DNA of 64,000 nucleotides from Altererythrobacter sp. KTW20L (GCF_023501975.1 NZ_JAMFLH010000011.1:62001-126000), one strand, 5' to 3'. Counted from the stretch's first letter, positions 16,504-26,472 are shown. The notes: generated by a model not told the origin, from the sequence alone. Numbers and translations: made by a program.

Positions 16504-18438
16504 TTAGCGCAGGAAGTCGCTGATCTGGCGGCTGCGGCCCCCGGCTTCCGACGGATAGAGGTGTTCGTAGACCACGGCGTTTTCCAGCACGCGGTGCACA
16601 TAGGTGCGGGTTTCGGCAAAACCGATCCGCTCGACCCATTCGACCCAGCTGATCGCACCGGTGCGCGGGTCGCCATTCTCCCGCAGCCAGCGGTTCACGT
16701 TGCCTGGCCCGGCATTGTATGCGGCCACGGCCAGCGGATAGGAGCCGTTGTAGGTCCGCAGCAGCCGCTCGATATGGTTCGAGCCGAGCTGCATCGAGTA
16801 GGTCGGGTCATCGATCAGGCGGCTGGCTGAATAGGACATGTTGGCGCGGCGCGACTCTTCCTGCGCGGTAGCAGGCATGAACTGCATCAGCCCGCGCGCT
16901 CCGGCATGGCTGATGGCGTTTTCGGCGAACTGGCTTTCCTGCCGGGCGACGGCGTGGATCATCGTCCAGTTGGTGCCGCGAGGGGTTTGCAGCCGGGGAA
17001 AGCCGATCATGGTGAAGCCGTTGTGCCCGTCGGCCATGGCGGCTTCGGCCAGGTTCACCGCCAGATCGCGGCGGCCGATATCGCGCGCCAGCTCGGCCAC
17101 CAGCACGTGCTCCGCCGCTGTCGTAGCCTGGTCGGCGATGGCGCGGTAGAAGCGGATGCCGACGCTCCACGGAGCGTCGCGAGCGACTTCCGACACGGCA
17201 CGGGTGATGGGCTGGCCGCGAAAGGCCGTGCGCTGTTCTTCTGTCGGCTGCTCCTGCGGCGCGAAGGATGCCAGTGCCGGCAGCGGACGGCCAAGCGCTT
17301 CGAGCGCAAGCTGGCCGTAGAAGCGGTCGGCATATTGCGCAGTCATTTCGTAATAGCGGTTGGCTTCGGCCGTGTTGCCCGCGCTGGCAGCAGCGAGCGC
17401 CGCCCAGTAGAAGCCCTTCGAGCGGGTCTGCGGCGTGCGGGCGGCTGCGCCATAGCGATAGAACAGCGGCGCGGCTGAGGCGGCATCACCGCGATCCCAC
17501 AAGGCGCGCGTGCCGCCCAGCCACATCAGCGAGGTATAGTCGTCGCGCAACTTGAATTCGCGCGCCGAGATATCCTCGCCCGGCGCAAAGGCGTCATCCA
17601 CGCTGGTGGCAATCAATTGCGCCCCGCGCGCGTCAGTCGTGCGGGCGACGGCGAGCAATTCCTCAACCCAGGCCGTGGCATCCAGCGGCAAGGAAGCCAG
17701 CGGAGCGCGGCGGGTGTGCAGTGCAACGGCCTCTGCCGCGCGGCCCTTCTGGCGAAGTTCGCGGCTGCGGTTGTAGAGATAGCCCGGGTCGCTCAGCGCG
17801 GCAGGATTGCTCGTCGCGCCGTCACCGCCCTGGATGATGCGCAGCCGCGCCTCGAACACCGGGCGACGAGCGACCGAAGTGCGGGTAAGGTGACGAGCGG
17901 CGGCCGCGGCATCGCGCTGCCATAGCAGGGCATCCATCCGCCTGTCGTGATCGTCCAGGGTAAAGGTGTGGCCGAAGGTGGTGGCGATGGTGGCCTCGGC
18001 AACTTCGCTCATCTCGCCGCCGCGCCATGCTTCGAGAGCAAGGGCAGCCGCGCGTTGCGGATCGCGTCCCTGCAGCGCAAGGGTGTAGTGGGCGCGGGCG
18101 AAATTGGTCACCGGTTCGTAGCGGTCGAAAAACTGCAGCAGGGTTTCGTTGGGCACGAATTCGCGCCGCAACCGCTGTTCTGCGCGGGAACGCAGTGCGG
18201 TCTCGTCCGGGAAGCCGGGGTTGCCAAGGAGGAAGCTGGCATAGCGATCGAACGGCAATTGCGCGCTGCGATCGTCATACAACTGTTGCCAGCGGGTGAT
18301 CTCGCGCGCCATCGGCCCAGGCCCTTCGGCCACCAGGCTGGCGCGCGCGCTGTCCCAGCCGCCCGCCTCCTGCGCGGCAACGGGGAGGGGGAGGACAACA
18401 GCGAAAGCGATGAGTGCAGCACGAACCATGCTGGACAT
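16504..18438 (-). CDS. Soluble lytic murein transglycosylase
   Basis: This 644-residue periplasmic enzyme cleaves peptidoglycan glycan strands with 1,6-anhydro product formation. It has a signal peptide (VRAALIAFAVVLPLPVAA), a long alpha-helical superhelix with many short repeats, and a C-terminal SLT domain with the catalytic Glu in RQESQFAENAISHAG, the GLMQFMP block and AAYNAGPGNV. The start is uncertain: ATGs exist at 18438, 18429 and 18489. I prefer 18438 because it leaves room (99 bp) for promoters towards divergent dapA. It leads the operon containing greB. Confidence 0.88.
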   Translation of the reverse strand: MSSMVRAALIAFAVVLPLPVAAQEAGGWDSARASLVAEGPGPMAREITRWQQLYDDRSAQLPFDRYASFLLGNPGFPDETALRSRAEQRLRREFVPNETLLQFFDRYEPVTNFARAHYTLALQGRDPQRAAALALEAWRGGEMSEVAEATIATTFGHTFTLDDHDRRMDALLWQRDAAAAARHLTRTSVARRPVFEARLRIIQGGDGATSNPAALSDPGYLYNRSRELRQKGRAAEAVALHTRRAPLASLPLDATAWVEELLAVARTTDARGAQLIATSVDDAFAPGEDISAREFKLRDDYTSLMWLGGTRALWDRGDAASAAPLFYRYGAAARTPQTRSKGFYWAALAAASAGNTAEANRYYEMTAQYADRFYGQLALEALGRPLPALASFAPQEQPTEEQRTAFRGQPITRAVSEVARDAPWSVGIRFYRAIADQATTAAEHVLVAELARDIGRRDLAVNLAEAAMADGHNGFTMIGFPRLQTPRGTNWTMIHAVARQESQFAENAISHAGARGLMQFMPATAQEESRRANMSYSASRLIDDPTYSMQLGSNHIERLLRTYNGSYPLAVAAYNAGPGNVNRWLRENGDPRTGAISWVEWVERIGFAETRTYVHRVLENAVVYEHLYPSEAGGRSRQISDFLR

Positions 18439-18536
18439 AGTGGCGGGCGCATCATTATCAGGCGCTGAACGCGAAGGTCGTGTGGTCATGGCTTCGAGAA
18501 TCCCGTGTTTGGCGGGACATTGCAAGAGGAATAAGA

Positions 18537-19418
18537 ATGTTTTCTGGCTCGATTCCGGCTCTGGCGACGCCCTTCCGCGACGGGGCGTTCGACGAGGAAG
18601 CATTCCGTCGGTTCGTCGATTGGCAGATCGACAACGGCTCGTCCGGCCTCGTACCCTGCGGGACTACCGGCGAAAGCGCCACGATCGACAATGATGAGCA
18701 TCACAAGATTATCGCAGCCTGTGCTGAGCAGGCTGCGGGCCGCATTCCGGTGATCGCCGGCGCGGGCAGTAACGACACCCAGACCGCACTGTGGCACATC
18801 AAGGAAGCGCAGGTTGCAGGGGCCGATGCCGTGCTGCTGGTGGCGCCTTACTATAACCGGCCAAGCCAGGCCGGGCTGCTGGCGCATTACAGCTACCTGG
18901 CAGAACGCAGCGAACTGCCGATCATGCTGTATAATGTGCCTGGCCGCACGGTGACTGACCTGCTGCCCGATACGGTTATCGAACTGCATCGCCGCTTTCC
19001 GGACAAGATCGTGTCGATCAAGGACGCCAGCGGCGACCTGTCGCGGGTGGTTACCCACCGGATCGGCGCGGGTCCCCATTTCAACCAGATTAGCGGTGAC
19101 GATCCACTGGCGCTGGCAGGCTATGTGCTTGGCCAGCGCGGCTGCATATCGGTGACCGCCAATGTCGCGCCCAAGTTGTGCGCCGAGTTCCACGATGCTG
19201 CGCTGGCGGGCAATTACGCACTGGCGCGCGAATTGAACGAAGCGCTCTATCCCTTGCACAAGGCGATGTTCGCAGATGCCAGTCCGGCCCCGGCCAAATA
19301 TGGCCTGAGCCGGTTGCACGACTGGTTTAGCCCGGAAGTACGCCTGCCGCTTGTCGAATGCTCCGATGCCGCCAAGGCGGCGGTCGATGCTGCGCTGGAG
19401 GGACTGGGCCTAGTGTGA
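18537..19418 (+). CDS. dapA: 4-hydroxy-tetrahydrodipicolinate synthase
   Basis: DapA condenses pyruvate with aspartate semialdehyde in lysine and diaminopimelate synthesis. The 293-residue TIM barrel shows the GTTGES motif (42-47), the Tyr of the proton relay in LYNVPGRTV (Y132) and the Schiff-base lysine in SIKDASGDL (K162). The start follows an AGAGGA ribosome site by 7 bases. A longer in-frame Met upstream overlaps the divergent gene and is rejected. smpB follows on the same strand. Confidence 0.96.
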   Translation: MFSGSIPALATPFRDGAFDEEAFRRFVDWQIDNGSSGLVPCGTTGESATIDNDEHHKIIAACAEQAAGRIPVIAGAGSNDTQTALWHIKEAQVAGADAVLLVAPYYNRPSQAGLLAHYSYLAERSELPIMLYNVPGRTVTDLLPDTVIELHRRFPDKIVSIKDASGDLSRVVTHRIGAGPHFNQISGDDPLALAGYVLGQRGCISVTANVAPKLCAEFHDAALAGNYALARELNEALYPLHKAMFADASPAPAKYGLSRLHDWFSPEVRLPLVECSDAAKAAVDAALEGLGLV

Positions 19419-19515
19419 CACCGGGCGACAATGGCATCCGGCCGGGCAAAGGGAATTGACGCCACGGCTAGAGGTGTTTGCTTTTGCCCTGCCAGACACT
19501 ACATGGGCTGCCACC

Positions 19516-20010
19516 ATGGCACGCCCCAAACCTCCCGTTTTCGACAAGCAGAAGATCGTCGCGGAAAATCGCCGCGCGCGGTTCGACTATGCGATCGAGG
19601 ACGTGTTCGAGGCGGGGCTGGCGCTGACCGGCACAGAGGTGAAGAGCCTGCGGTTCGGCGAAGGATCTATTTCCGAAAGCTACGCCGAGGTGCGCAATGA
19701 CGGGCAGGTGTGGCTGGTGAACGCCAATATCCCCGAATACAGCCACGGCAACCGCCTGAATCACGAACCCAAGCGCCCGCGCAAGCTGCTGCTCAACGAG
19801 CGCGAGATCCAGAAGCTGTTCGGCGCAGTGGAGCGCAAGGGCATGACGCTGGTTCCGCTGTCGGTCTATTTCAACGGGCGCGGTCGGGCCAAAGTCGAAC
19901 TCGCTCTGGCCAAGGGTCGTCAGGCGCACGACAAACGCCAGCACCTGAAGGAACAGGACTGGAAGCGCGACAAGGCGCGGATCATGCGTGACAAGAGCGC
20001 AGGAGACTAG
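19516..20010 (+). CDS. smpB: SsrA-binding protein SmpB
   Basis: SmpB binds tmRNA and delivers it to stalled ribosomes. The 164-residue protein shows [19 protein letters not shown], the GTEVKSLR motif, [18 protein letters not shown] and the basic C-terminal tail ([15 protein letters not shown]) that enters the mRNA channel. The start is set at [11 protein letters not shown]; the longer frame adds 20 residues without family similarity. It follows dapA by 97 bases in the order dapA-smpB common in this group. Confidence 0.95.
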   Translation: MARPKPPVFDKQKIVAENRRARFDYAIEDVFEAGLALTGTEVKSLRFGEGSISESYAEVRNDGQVWLVNANIPEYSHGNRLNHEPKRPRKLLLNEREIQKLFGAVERKGMTLVPLSVYFNGRGRAKVELALAKGRQAHDKRQHLKEQDWKRDKARIMRDKSAGD

Positions 20011-20116
20011 GAAACCTAAGTGGTTGGTCCGACCGTCGCCGTTAAGCTGCTGTTCGTCGAATGTAGGTTATCGGCTCCTTTCCAGTGGCCCGCAAAGGTG
20101 TATGTGACCCGGTAAT

Positions 20117-20692
20117 ATGGCAGCAAGCGGCATCATGACCTGGCTGAGAGCGCGGTGGCCGCGCATGCCGCGGCGCGAAGACATGGTGCGCAACAAGTAT
20201 CTTGCCCCCATTGCGCACCGCTTTGGCCGGTCGGAATTGTGGCGATTTACCCGCCGTTCCGTGCCGCGCGGGGTAGCCCTGGGCCTGTTTGCCGGCTTTA
20301 TCATCCCTGTAGGGCAGATATTTCTCGCCGCTTTCCTCGCCCTGCCGACTCGCGCCAATGTGCCGGTGGCCGCACTGGTCACGTTCCTGACCAACCCCTT
20401 CACCCTGCCGTTCTGGCTGTGGGTGGCCAACGAGGTGGGCAGCTTCGTGCTCAAGATCGATTCGATCACCACTGGCGCCGCCAACGCCGAATTGGCGAGC
20501 GGGCGGTGGTCCGATTTCGGCTGGTTCCAGATGCTTGAGGGCGTGGGAGTGACGGCATTCGGGTTCGTCGTGCTGTCCATCCTTAGCGCCTCGATCGGCT
20601 ATGTCGTGTCGGGCTTCCTGTGGCGCTTTGTGGTGGCACGTAAATGGACCAGGCGACCCGCGCGCCGGAAGGTGGTAAGCCCCGCCGAATGA
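20117..20692 (+). CDS. DUF2062 membrane protein
   Basis: This 191-residue integral membrane protein contains the DUF2062 pattern: SVPRGVALGLFAGFIIPVGQ, then NVPVAALVTFLTNPFTLPFWLWVANEVG and a final helix VLSILSASIGYVVSGFLW. DUF2062 proteins are widespread in Proteobacteria and remain uncharacterised. It lies directly before cckA with 28 bases between, so the two may be cotranscribed. An alternative start six codons later is possible. Confidence 0.85.
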   Translation: MAASGIMTWLRARWPRMPRREDMVRNKYLAPIAHRFGRSELWRFTRRSVPRGVALGLFAGFIIPVGQIFLAAFLALPTRANVPVAALVTFLTNPFTLPFWLWVANEVGSFVLKIDSITTGAANAELASGRWSDFGWFQMLEGVGVTAFGFVVLSILSASIGYVVSGFLWRFVVARKWTRRPARRKVVSPAE

Positions 20693-20720
20693 CGGTTCGG
20701 CTGTTGAGGGATTCTTGTTT

Positions 20721-23192
20721 GTGAGCGCGAGGAAAGCGCCGGATTCGCGCGGCCTGCAGTCGACCGGGCTGATGGACGGGCTGGCGGTATCCGCAGCGGT
20801 CCTTGCCAGTATCGCTCTGATCCAGTTCGCCAGCGGCAGCCTTACCGTAACGCTGGCCTTCGCCGGTGGCCTGACCGTGCTTGGCCTGATCGCCTTTGCC
20901 TCGGCCCGGTTTGTTGCGGCCCCTGGCGCTCCACAGGAAGCAGCAGGCCCCGACTGGTCGGTTACGGTTGCCGCGATCGAGCAACCGGGCCAGGCTGTCG
21001 CCATCACCGACCGGGCCAACCGGTTGGTCTGCGCCAATGCCGCCTTCGAGCTGTGGTTCGGATCGGGCCACGCCCCGCCGCGCCTGCCGGTCGATGGCAC
21101 ATCGTCCGAGATACTCGCAAAGCTAGCCCGCAGCGCCTGGCGTGACGGCAACAGTGGCGAGGTCATGTCGATCGCTGACGAGGACCATGCATGGACAGCC
21201 GAAGCGCAACGGGCCGGGCGGGCCGACGATTACCTGATCTGGCGGTTCAGTCCGATCCTGCGTAGTGAGCCATTGCTGGCGCTCACCCGTCACATAACCG
21301 GGCCGTTCGGCCGCATGCTGGGGGCAGCGGGCATTGCCACCGCGCTGGTCGGTCCGGACGGTGCCATCCGCGCCGTCAATTCCGCATTTGCCCGTCGCGC
21401 CGGTGGTGACGAAGTGGCGAGCATGGTGGGCCAGGATTTTGCCAGCCTGCTGCAATCGGACGACCGTGACCGGATCTACTTCTCCCGCGAGGGTAAGAAA
21501 GGTACGTCGCAGACACTGGTCCACGTCCCCCTGGGAGATCCGGAGGACGCGGCAACAGCGAATGCTCACGAAAACGATGAGCCGGCGCTGATGCTGTTGC
21601 TCGATGCCGGGATCGGGCTCGGTGGCCTGGCGACCGAGACACGGGGTCAGACCCCGCAACTGGAAGCCCTGCTGGAAAAGCTCCCGCTCGGCCTAGCAAT
21701 GACTGACCGCGACGGGCATTTCCTGTTCGCCAACCCCGCCTTCCTGCGCGCCGCCGGAATCGAGGGGAGGCCGCTGCCGCCCTATCCTTCCGACCTGGTG
21801 ATCGCCCGCGACAAGACTGCCATGTCCGATGCCGTTCGCCGGTTTGGACAAGGCGTGGCCAACAGCGGTGACATCGCCATACGCCTGCGCAGCGAGCCCG
21901 AGGAGCCGGTCTCGCTCGGGCTGGCCGGGGTGCGCGGCCTGGGCGAGGCATCGGTGCTGCTCAGCCTCGCCGATACCAGCGAGGAAACGCGGCTACGGCG
22001 GCAAGTGGCGCAGGCCACCAAGATGCAGGCGGTAGGGCAGCTTGCGGGCGGCGTGGCGCACGATTTCAATAACGTGCTGACCGCGATCATCGGCTATTGC
22101 GACCTGATGCTGCTGCGCCACACGCCGGGCGACAGCGACTATGACGACATCCAACAGATCAAGGCCAACTCCAACCGCGCTGCCAGCCTGACGCGGCAGT
22201 TGCTCGCGTTCAGCCGCCAGCAGACCCTGCAGCCCGAAACCCTGCAATTGCCCGATGTGATTTCCGAAGTGTCGCAGCTGCTCAAGCGTCTGATGGGTGC
22301 CAAGATCACCTTGCGGGTCCACCATGACCGCAACCTCGGCCCGGTGCGGGCTGATCCGCGCCAGCTGGAGCAGGTGATTATCAACCTGGCGGTCAATGCG
22401 CGCGATGCCATCCAGACCAAGGGCGGCGGGGAAAGCGCCACCGGCACCCTGTCTTTCGTGACGCGCCGGGTTGCTGCCACCGACATCAAGCGCATGGGGT
22501 CGGAGATCATTCCGGCGGGCGACTATACCGTGCTGGTGGCCGAGGACACCGGCGGCGGCATCGCGCCCGAAGTGATCGGCAAGATCTTCGAGCCATTCTT
22601 CACCACCAAGGAGCTGGGCAAGGGCACGGGCCTTGGCCTCTCCACCGTCTATGGCATCGTCAAGCAATCGGGTGGCTTCATCTTCGCCAGCAATGCCCGC
22701 TCGCCCGACGGGCATACCAGCGGAGCGCGCTTCACCATCTACCTGCCCGTCCACAATGCCAGCGAGGATGAACTCGCCCGCGCCGAAGCCGAGGAAGAGG
22801 CGCGCGACTGGTCGGGCGGGGGCTGTATCCTGCTGGTCGAGGACGAGGACATGGTGCGCGCCGTGGCCGAACGTGCCCTGACCAGGCAAGGCTATGAAGT
22901 GGTGACCGCCAGCGACGGGGACGAGGGGCTTGAACTGGTCCGCGCCGGTGGCAAGTTCGACCTTGTCGTCAGCGACGTGGTGATGCCGGCGATGGATGGC
23001 CCGGCCATGGCGCGCGAAATCCGCAAGCTGCAACCGCGCCTGCCGATCCTGTTCATGTCGGGCTATGCCGAGGAACAGTTGCGCAACCAGATCGATATCG
23101 AGGCGATGCATTTCATGGCCAAGCCCTTCAGCGTGCAACAGATTGCCGACAAGGTGGCGAGTGTGCTGGCGGGCAAGGCGCGGGCAGGGTAG
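20721..23192 (+). CDS. cckA: Cell-cycle hybrid histidine kinase CckA
   Basis: CckA phosphorylates ChpT, which passes the signal to CtrA and CpdR, controlling the alphaproteobacterial cell cycle. This 823-residue protein has two N-terminal membrane helices (within residues 17-65), PAS-like domains (about 75-420), and the HisKA box with H447 in GGVAHDFNNVL. The ATPase domain carries INLAVNARDAI and GTGLGLSTVYGIV, and the C-terminal receiver carries phospho-acceptor D752 in VVSDVVMPAMDG. GTG is taken as the start; TTG two codons earlier is also possible. cpdR lies 15 kb away in this window. Confidence 0.92.
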   Translation: MSARKAPDSRGLQSTGLMDGLAVSAAVLASIALIQFASGSLTVTLAFAGGLTVLGLIAFASARFVAAPGAPQEAAGPDWSVTVAAIEQPGQAVAITDRANRLVCANAAFELWFGSGHAPPRLPVDGTSSEILAKLARSAWRDGNSGEVMSIADEDHAWTAEAQRAGRADDYLIWRFSPILRSEPLLALTRHITGPFGRMLGAAGIATALVGPDGAIRAVNSAFARRAGGDEVASMVGQDFASLLQSDDRDRIYFSREGKKGTSQTLVHVPLGDPEDAATANAHENDEPALMLLLDAGIGLGGLATETRGQTPQLEALLEKLPLGLAMTDRDGHFLFANPAFLRAAGIEGRPLPPYPSDLVIARDKTAMSDAVRRFGQGVANSGDIAIRLRSEPEEPVSLGLAGVRGLGEASVLLSLADTSEETRLRRQVAQATKMQAVGQLAGGVAHDFNNVLTAIIGYCDLMLLRHTPGDSDYDDIQQIKANSNRAASLTRQLLAFSRQQTLQPETLQLPDVISEVSQLLKRLMGAKITLRVHHDRNLGPVRADPRQLEQVIINLAVNARDAIQTKGGGESATGTLSFVTRRVAATDIKRMGSEIIPAGDYTVLVAEDTGGGIAPEVIGKIFEPFFTTKELGKGTGLGLSTVYGIVKQSGGFIFASNARSPDGHTSGARFTIYLPVHNASEDELARAEAEEEARDWSGGGCILLVEDEDMVRAVAERALTRQGYEVVTASDGDEGLELVRAGGKFDLVVSDVVMPAMDGPAMAREIRKLQPRLPILFMSGYAEEQLRNQIDIEAMHFMAKPFSVQQIADKVASVLAGKARAG

Positions 23193-23231
23193 TTACCGCC
23201 CGGCGTTCAGCGCGGATACAGGCGCAAGGGT

Positions 23232-23279
23232 GTGACATTGTCACCTCGGTAACTGTACGATCGTATATGCTCGATCGTA
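23232..23279. promoter_or_regulatory. Palindromes upstream of the DUF4139 pair
   Basis: GTGACA-T-TGTCAC (23232-23244), the exact palindrome TACGATCGTA (23256-23265) and a second CGATCGTA (23272-23279) lie within 62 bases of the first DUF4139 start. They look like operator sites, but the binding proteins are unknown. Confidence 0.4.
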
Positions 23280-23293
23280 GGGGGTGAAACACG

Positions 23294-24793
23294 ATGAAAC
23301 TGCACCGCCTGGCTCTTGTCTCGCTGCTTGGCGCCACCGCGCTCGGCTCCGCCGCCGCCCTGGCGCAGCAGGATCCCGCCACCGAAAGCACATCCCAGGG
23401 CGACCTGTCGGTCACGATCTACAACAACGGCCAGTCGCTCGTGCAGGACGTGCGCCAGCTCGATATCCGGTCCGGCCGCTCTACCGTGACCTTCCCCGAT
23501 GTATCGGCCATGATCCGGCCCGAAACCTTGAGCTTCAATGCCGCCAACACTTCGATCGTCGAACAGAACTTCGATTTCGACCTTCTGACCCCGCAAAAGC
23601 TGATGGAAAAGGCCGTGGGGCAGGAAGTCACCTTGATCCGCACCAATCCCGCCACCGGTGCCGAAACCATGCAGCGTGCCGAGGTGCTATCCACCTATGG
23701 CGGCGTTGTGGTCCGCATCGGTGGCAATATCGAGGTGCTGCGCGACGATGGCCTGCCCGTGCGGGTGATCTTTGACCGCCTGCCGCCCAACCTGCGGGCA
23801 CGGCCCACGCTGTCGGTCACACTGGAAAGCAGCCGTGGCGGCACGCGCCCGGCCTCGATCCGCTACCTCACGCCCGGCCTCGGCTGGTCGTCGGACTATG
23901 TCGCCCTGTACGACGAGACGCGCGGAACCGTGGACATGCAGGGCTGGGTCACGCTGACCAACACCACCGGCACCACGTTCCATGCAGCGAACACGCTGCT
24001 GGTCGCGGGCAATGTCAGCGGCGGCCGCTCGCAGCCCCGGCAGGCGCCCCGGCGTGACCTGGTCAGCCCTGGCACCGAAACTGCCGACCGGGAACGGCTG
24101 GGCGATTTCTACCTCTATCCCATCGCCGAGCGCACCATGATCGCCAACAACCAGACCAAGCAGGTCAGTTTCCTCGATGTGCAGGGGGTGCCCGCTCGCC
24201 GCATCTACAGTCGCCAGATCGGCTGGCTGGCGAGCGATTCCAGCCCGATCAACGCTTCTGCCGCGATCAGCTTTTCCTCCAGCCGCGATGGTGGCCTTGG
24301 CGATGCCTTGCCGGCTGGAACAGTGCGGTTCTACCAGCGCGATGCGGCAGGCTCGCCGCAGTTCATCGGCGAGAACGGCATCGGCCATACGCCCATGGGC
24401 AGCGTCCTGTCGCTGCGCACCGGCGATGCCTTCGATGTCTTCGTCCAGGCCGAAGTGGAAAGCCGCAACCGCATTACTGCCGCCGAATATGAACGAAGCG
24501 CCCGCTACCGCGTGATCGAAAACGGCGAGGTGACCCGCGAGGTCGAGGTGGACCGGGCGGTGGACTATTACCAGACCACGATGCGCTACACCTTCACCAA
24601 TGCCAAGCCCGAGGCGGTCGAAGTGGAACTGACCCAGGGCGGGCTCGACCAAGGCTGGTGGGCGCGCGATTTTCGGGTGACGTCCGAGGATGTGGCGGGC
24701 CAACAGCTCAACGTCGGCAGCCGCCTCTATCGCGTGAACGTGCCCGCCAACGGCACCCGCGTGGTGCGCGTCACTTACCAGACGAAGTACTGA
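23294..24793 (+). CDS. DUF4139 domain exported protein, copy A
   Basis: This 499-residue exported protein has a signal peptide (MKLHRLALVSLLGATALG, cut after ALAQ), then the DUF4139 architecture: an N-terminal beta-rich domain (SVTIYNNGQSLVQDVRQL), a segment RTNPATGAETMQRAEV, the conserved core LTPGLGWSSDYVALYDE, and a final beta domain ending VPANGTRVVRVTYQTKY. DUF4139 proteins share the mucoidy-inhibitor-like fold and have no established bacterial role. It is followed immediately by a paralogue starting 15 bases after its stop. Confidence 0.85.
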   Translation: MKLHRLALVSLLGATALGSAAALAQQDPATESTSQGDLSVTIYNNGQSLVQDVRQLDIRSGRSTVTFPDVSAMIRPETLSFNAANTSIVEQNFDFDLLTPQKLMEKAVGQEVTLIRTNPATGAETMQRAEVLSTYGGVVVRIGGNIEVLRDDGLPVRVIFDRLPPNLRARPTLSVTLESSRGGTRPASIRYLTPGLGWSSDYVALYDETRGTVDMQGWVTLTNTTGTTFHAANTLLVAGNVSGGRSQPRQAPRRDLVSPGTETADRERLGDFYLYPIAERTMIANNQTKQVSFLDVQGVPARRIYSRQIGWLASDSSPINASAAISFSSSRDGGLGDALPAGTVRFYQRDAAGSPQFIGENGIGHTPMGSVLSLRTGDAFDVFVQAEVESRNRITAAEYERSARYRVIENGEVTREVEVDRAVDYYQTTMRYTFTNAKPEAVEVELTQGGLDQGWWARDFRVTSEDVAGQQLNVGSRLYRVNVPANGTRVVRVTYQTKY

Positions 24794-24807
24794 GCGGGGA
24801 AGGGCGG

Positions 24808-26430
24808 GTGTCCACCCGTATCAAACTTGGTGCGCTCGGGCTGGCGCTGGCCACGATTAGCCATTCTCCAGCTCTTGCCCAGCAGCGCCCCGTGGTCGAT
24901 GCCGCCGAACCCAGCGCGCTCGCCGTCACCGTCTACCGCGCTCCGAACCGTGCTCCCGGCGGCGAGATGGACCGCAACTGGCCGCAAGGCTTCGCCATGA
25001 TCAGCGAAACACGCCAGGTCACCCTGCCGCCCGGCGAATCGACCATCCGTTTCGAGGGCGTGGCCGAGGGCATGGTTGCCGTTTCCGCCATCGTCACCGG
25101 CCTGCCCGGCGGAACGATCGAGAAGAACCGCAATGCCAATCTGCTCAGCCCGGCTGCATTGGTCGATGGCACGCTGGGCAACCGAGTCACAGTCACCCGC
25201 ACCGATCCCGCGACCGGCGCGGAAACCGCTTCCAGCGCCGTGATCCGCACCCGCGCCGATGGCGGACTGGTGCTCCAGACCGACCAGGGCTTCGAGGCCG
25301 TGCGCTGCTCCGGCCTTCCCGAGCGGCTGACTTTCGACCGCGTGCCCGCCGGCCTTTCGTCCGAACCCGTGTTCTCCATCGACACACGCGATTCCACGGG
25401 TGGCACCTACACCATCACCCTCACTTATCTTGCCTGGGGGTTCGACTGGCAGGCCAACTACGTCGCCACGCTGCATGAAGGCGGGGACAGCGACGATGTG
25501 CGGCTGCGGCTGATGAGTTGGCTGACCGTGCTCAACGACAACAACCAGAGCTTCGAGGACGCCGAACTGATGGCGGTGGCAGGCACACTCAACGTGGTGA
25601 GCGATTTCCAGGGCCTAAGCGATCCGCCGGAAGGGCGGCCCTTGCAACTCACCTGCTATCCCTTCGGCAGCACGGCGGCGGGCTCGCCTGAGCCCCATTA
25701 CGACAAGGGCTATGCATCAGGCGGGATGCTGCCGGCGCCGCCGCCTGCGCCGATGATGATGCGCGCGGCAGCAGAGGCCGATATGGCGCAGGAGATCGTC
25801 GTCACAGGCGCGCGGATGATGGCGGAAGAGGAAAACCTCGGCGATCTCAAGCTCTATCGCCTGCCCGAACTGGTCACCGTGTCGGCCAAGGGGCTGAAGC
25901 AGGTCGCATTCCTTGATCGCGCTGCGGTTGAGGGGCGGCTCCTTTATCGGACTCAGTGCCAACCCTACAATGAGAGAGACTTTGCCGAGGCCAGCGAGAT
26001 CCTGTTTGCCACGGTGAACGACGAAGATCACGGACTCGGCGTTGCCCTGCCATCGGGTAACATAGCCTTCTTTGAACCTTCGGCCGCAGGCGAGCTGCTG
26101 GTGGCGGAGGAGAACTTACGCGACTATGCCAGTGGACAGGACGTGGAGATTGTCCTGGGCCAAAGCACGCAGGTCATGGCCATGTGCCAGCGCCGGACCA
26201 GCCACGATCCGCAGGATACCAAGGGAGCCTGGACGCGCATGCGTTCAACGCTCACCAACGCCAACCAATCGCCGGTTACTGTGCGGCTGCAACTTGGCAG
26301 GCCGGGGCAGTGGGCGTTCCGCGGCATTGCCAGGGAATTGAAGGATGGCCAGCGAATCACCGAGGTGACCGTCCCGGCCAATGGAACGCGCGTGGTGGAG
26401 TGGGAATTGCGTTCTGCAACAGCGCAATAG
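24808..26430 (+). CDS. DUF4139 domain exported protein, copy B
   Basis: This 540-residue paralogue of the preceding gene starts at GTG after a GGGGAAGGG ribosome site. It has a signal peptide (IKLGALGLALATIS, cut after ALAQ), RTDPATGAETASSAV, the core LTYLAWGFDWQANYVATL and the same ending VPANGTRVVEWEL. It differs by an insert around residues 295-345 that is Pro/Met/Ala-rich and contains EIVVTGAR (329-336), a motif typical of TonB boxes or the N-termini of TonB-dependent receptors. A longer in-frame ORF overlaps copy A and is rejected. Confidence 0.85.
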   Translation: MSTRIKLGALGLALATISHSPALAQQRPVVDAAEPSALAVTVYRAPNRAPGGEMDRNWPQGFAMISETRQVTLPPGESTIRFEGVAEGMVAVSAIVTGLPGGTIEKNRNANLLSPAALVDGTLGNRVTVTRTDPATGAETASSAVIRTRADGGLVLQTDQGFEAVRCSGLPERLTFDRVPAGLSSEPVFSIDTRDSTGGTYTITLTYLAWGFDWQANYVATLHEGGDSDDVRLRLMSWLTVLNDNNQSFEDAELMAVAGTLNVVSDFQGLSDPPEGRPLQLTCYPFGSTAAGSPEPHYDKGYASGGMLPAPPPAPMMMRAAAEADMAQEIVVTGARMMAEEENLGDLKLYRLPELVTVSAKGLKQVAFLDRAAVEGRLLYRTQCQPYNERDFAEASEILFATVNDEDHGLGVALPSGNIAFFEPSAAGELLVAEENLRDYASGQDVEIVLGQSTQVMAMCQRRTSHDPQDTKGAWTRMRSTLTNANQSPVTVRLQLGRPGQWAFRGIARELKDGQRITEVTVPANGTRVVEWELRSATAQ

Positions 26431-26472
26431 CGCGAATTTCAGCCATTCTCCGGCCAAATCCAACAAATCTTC

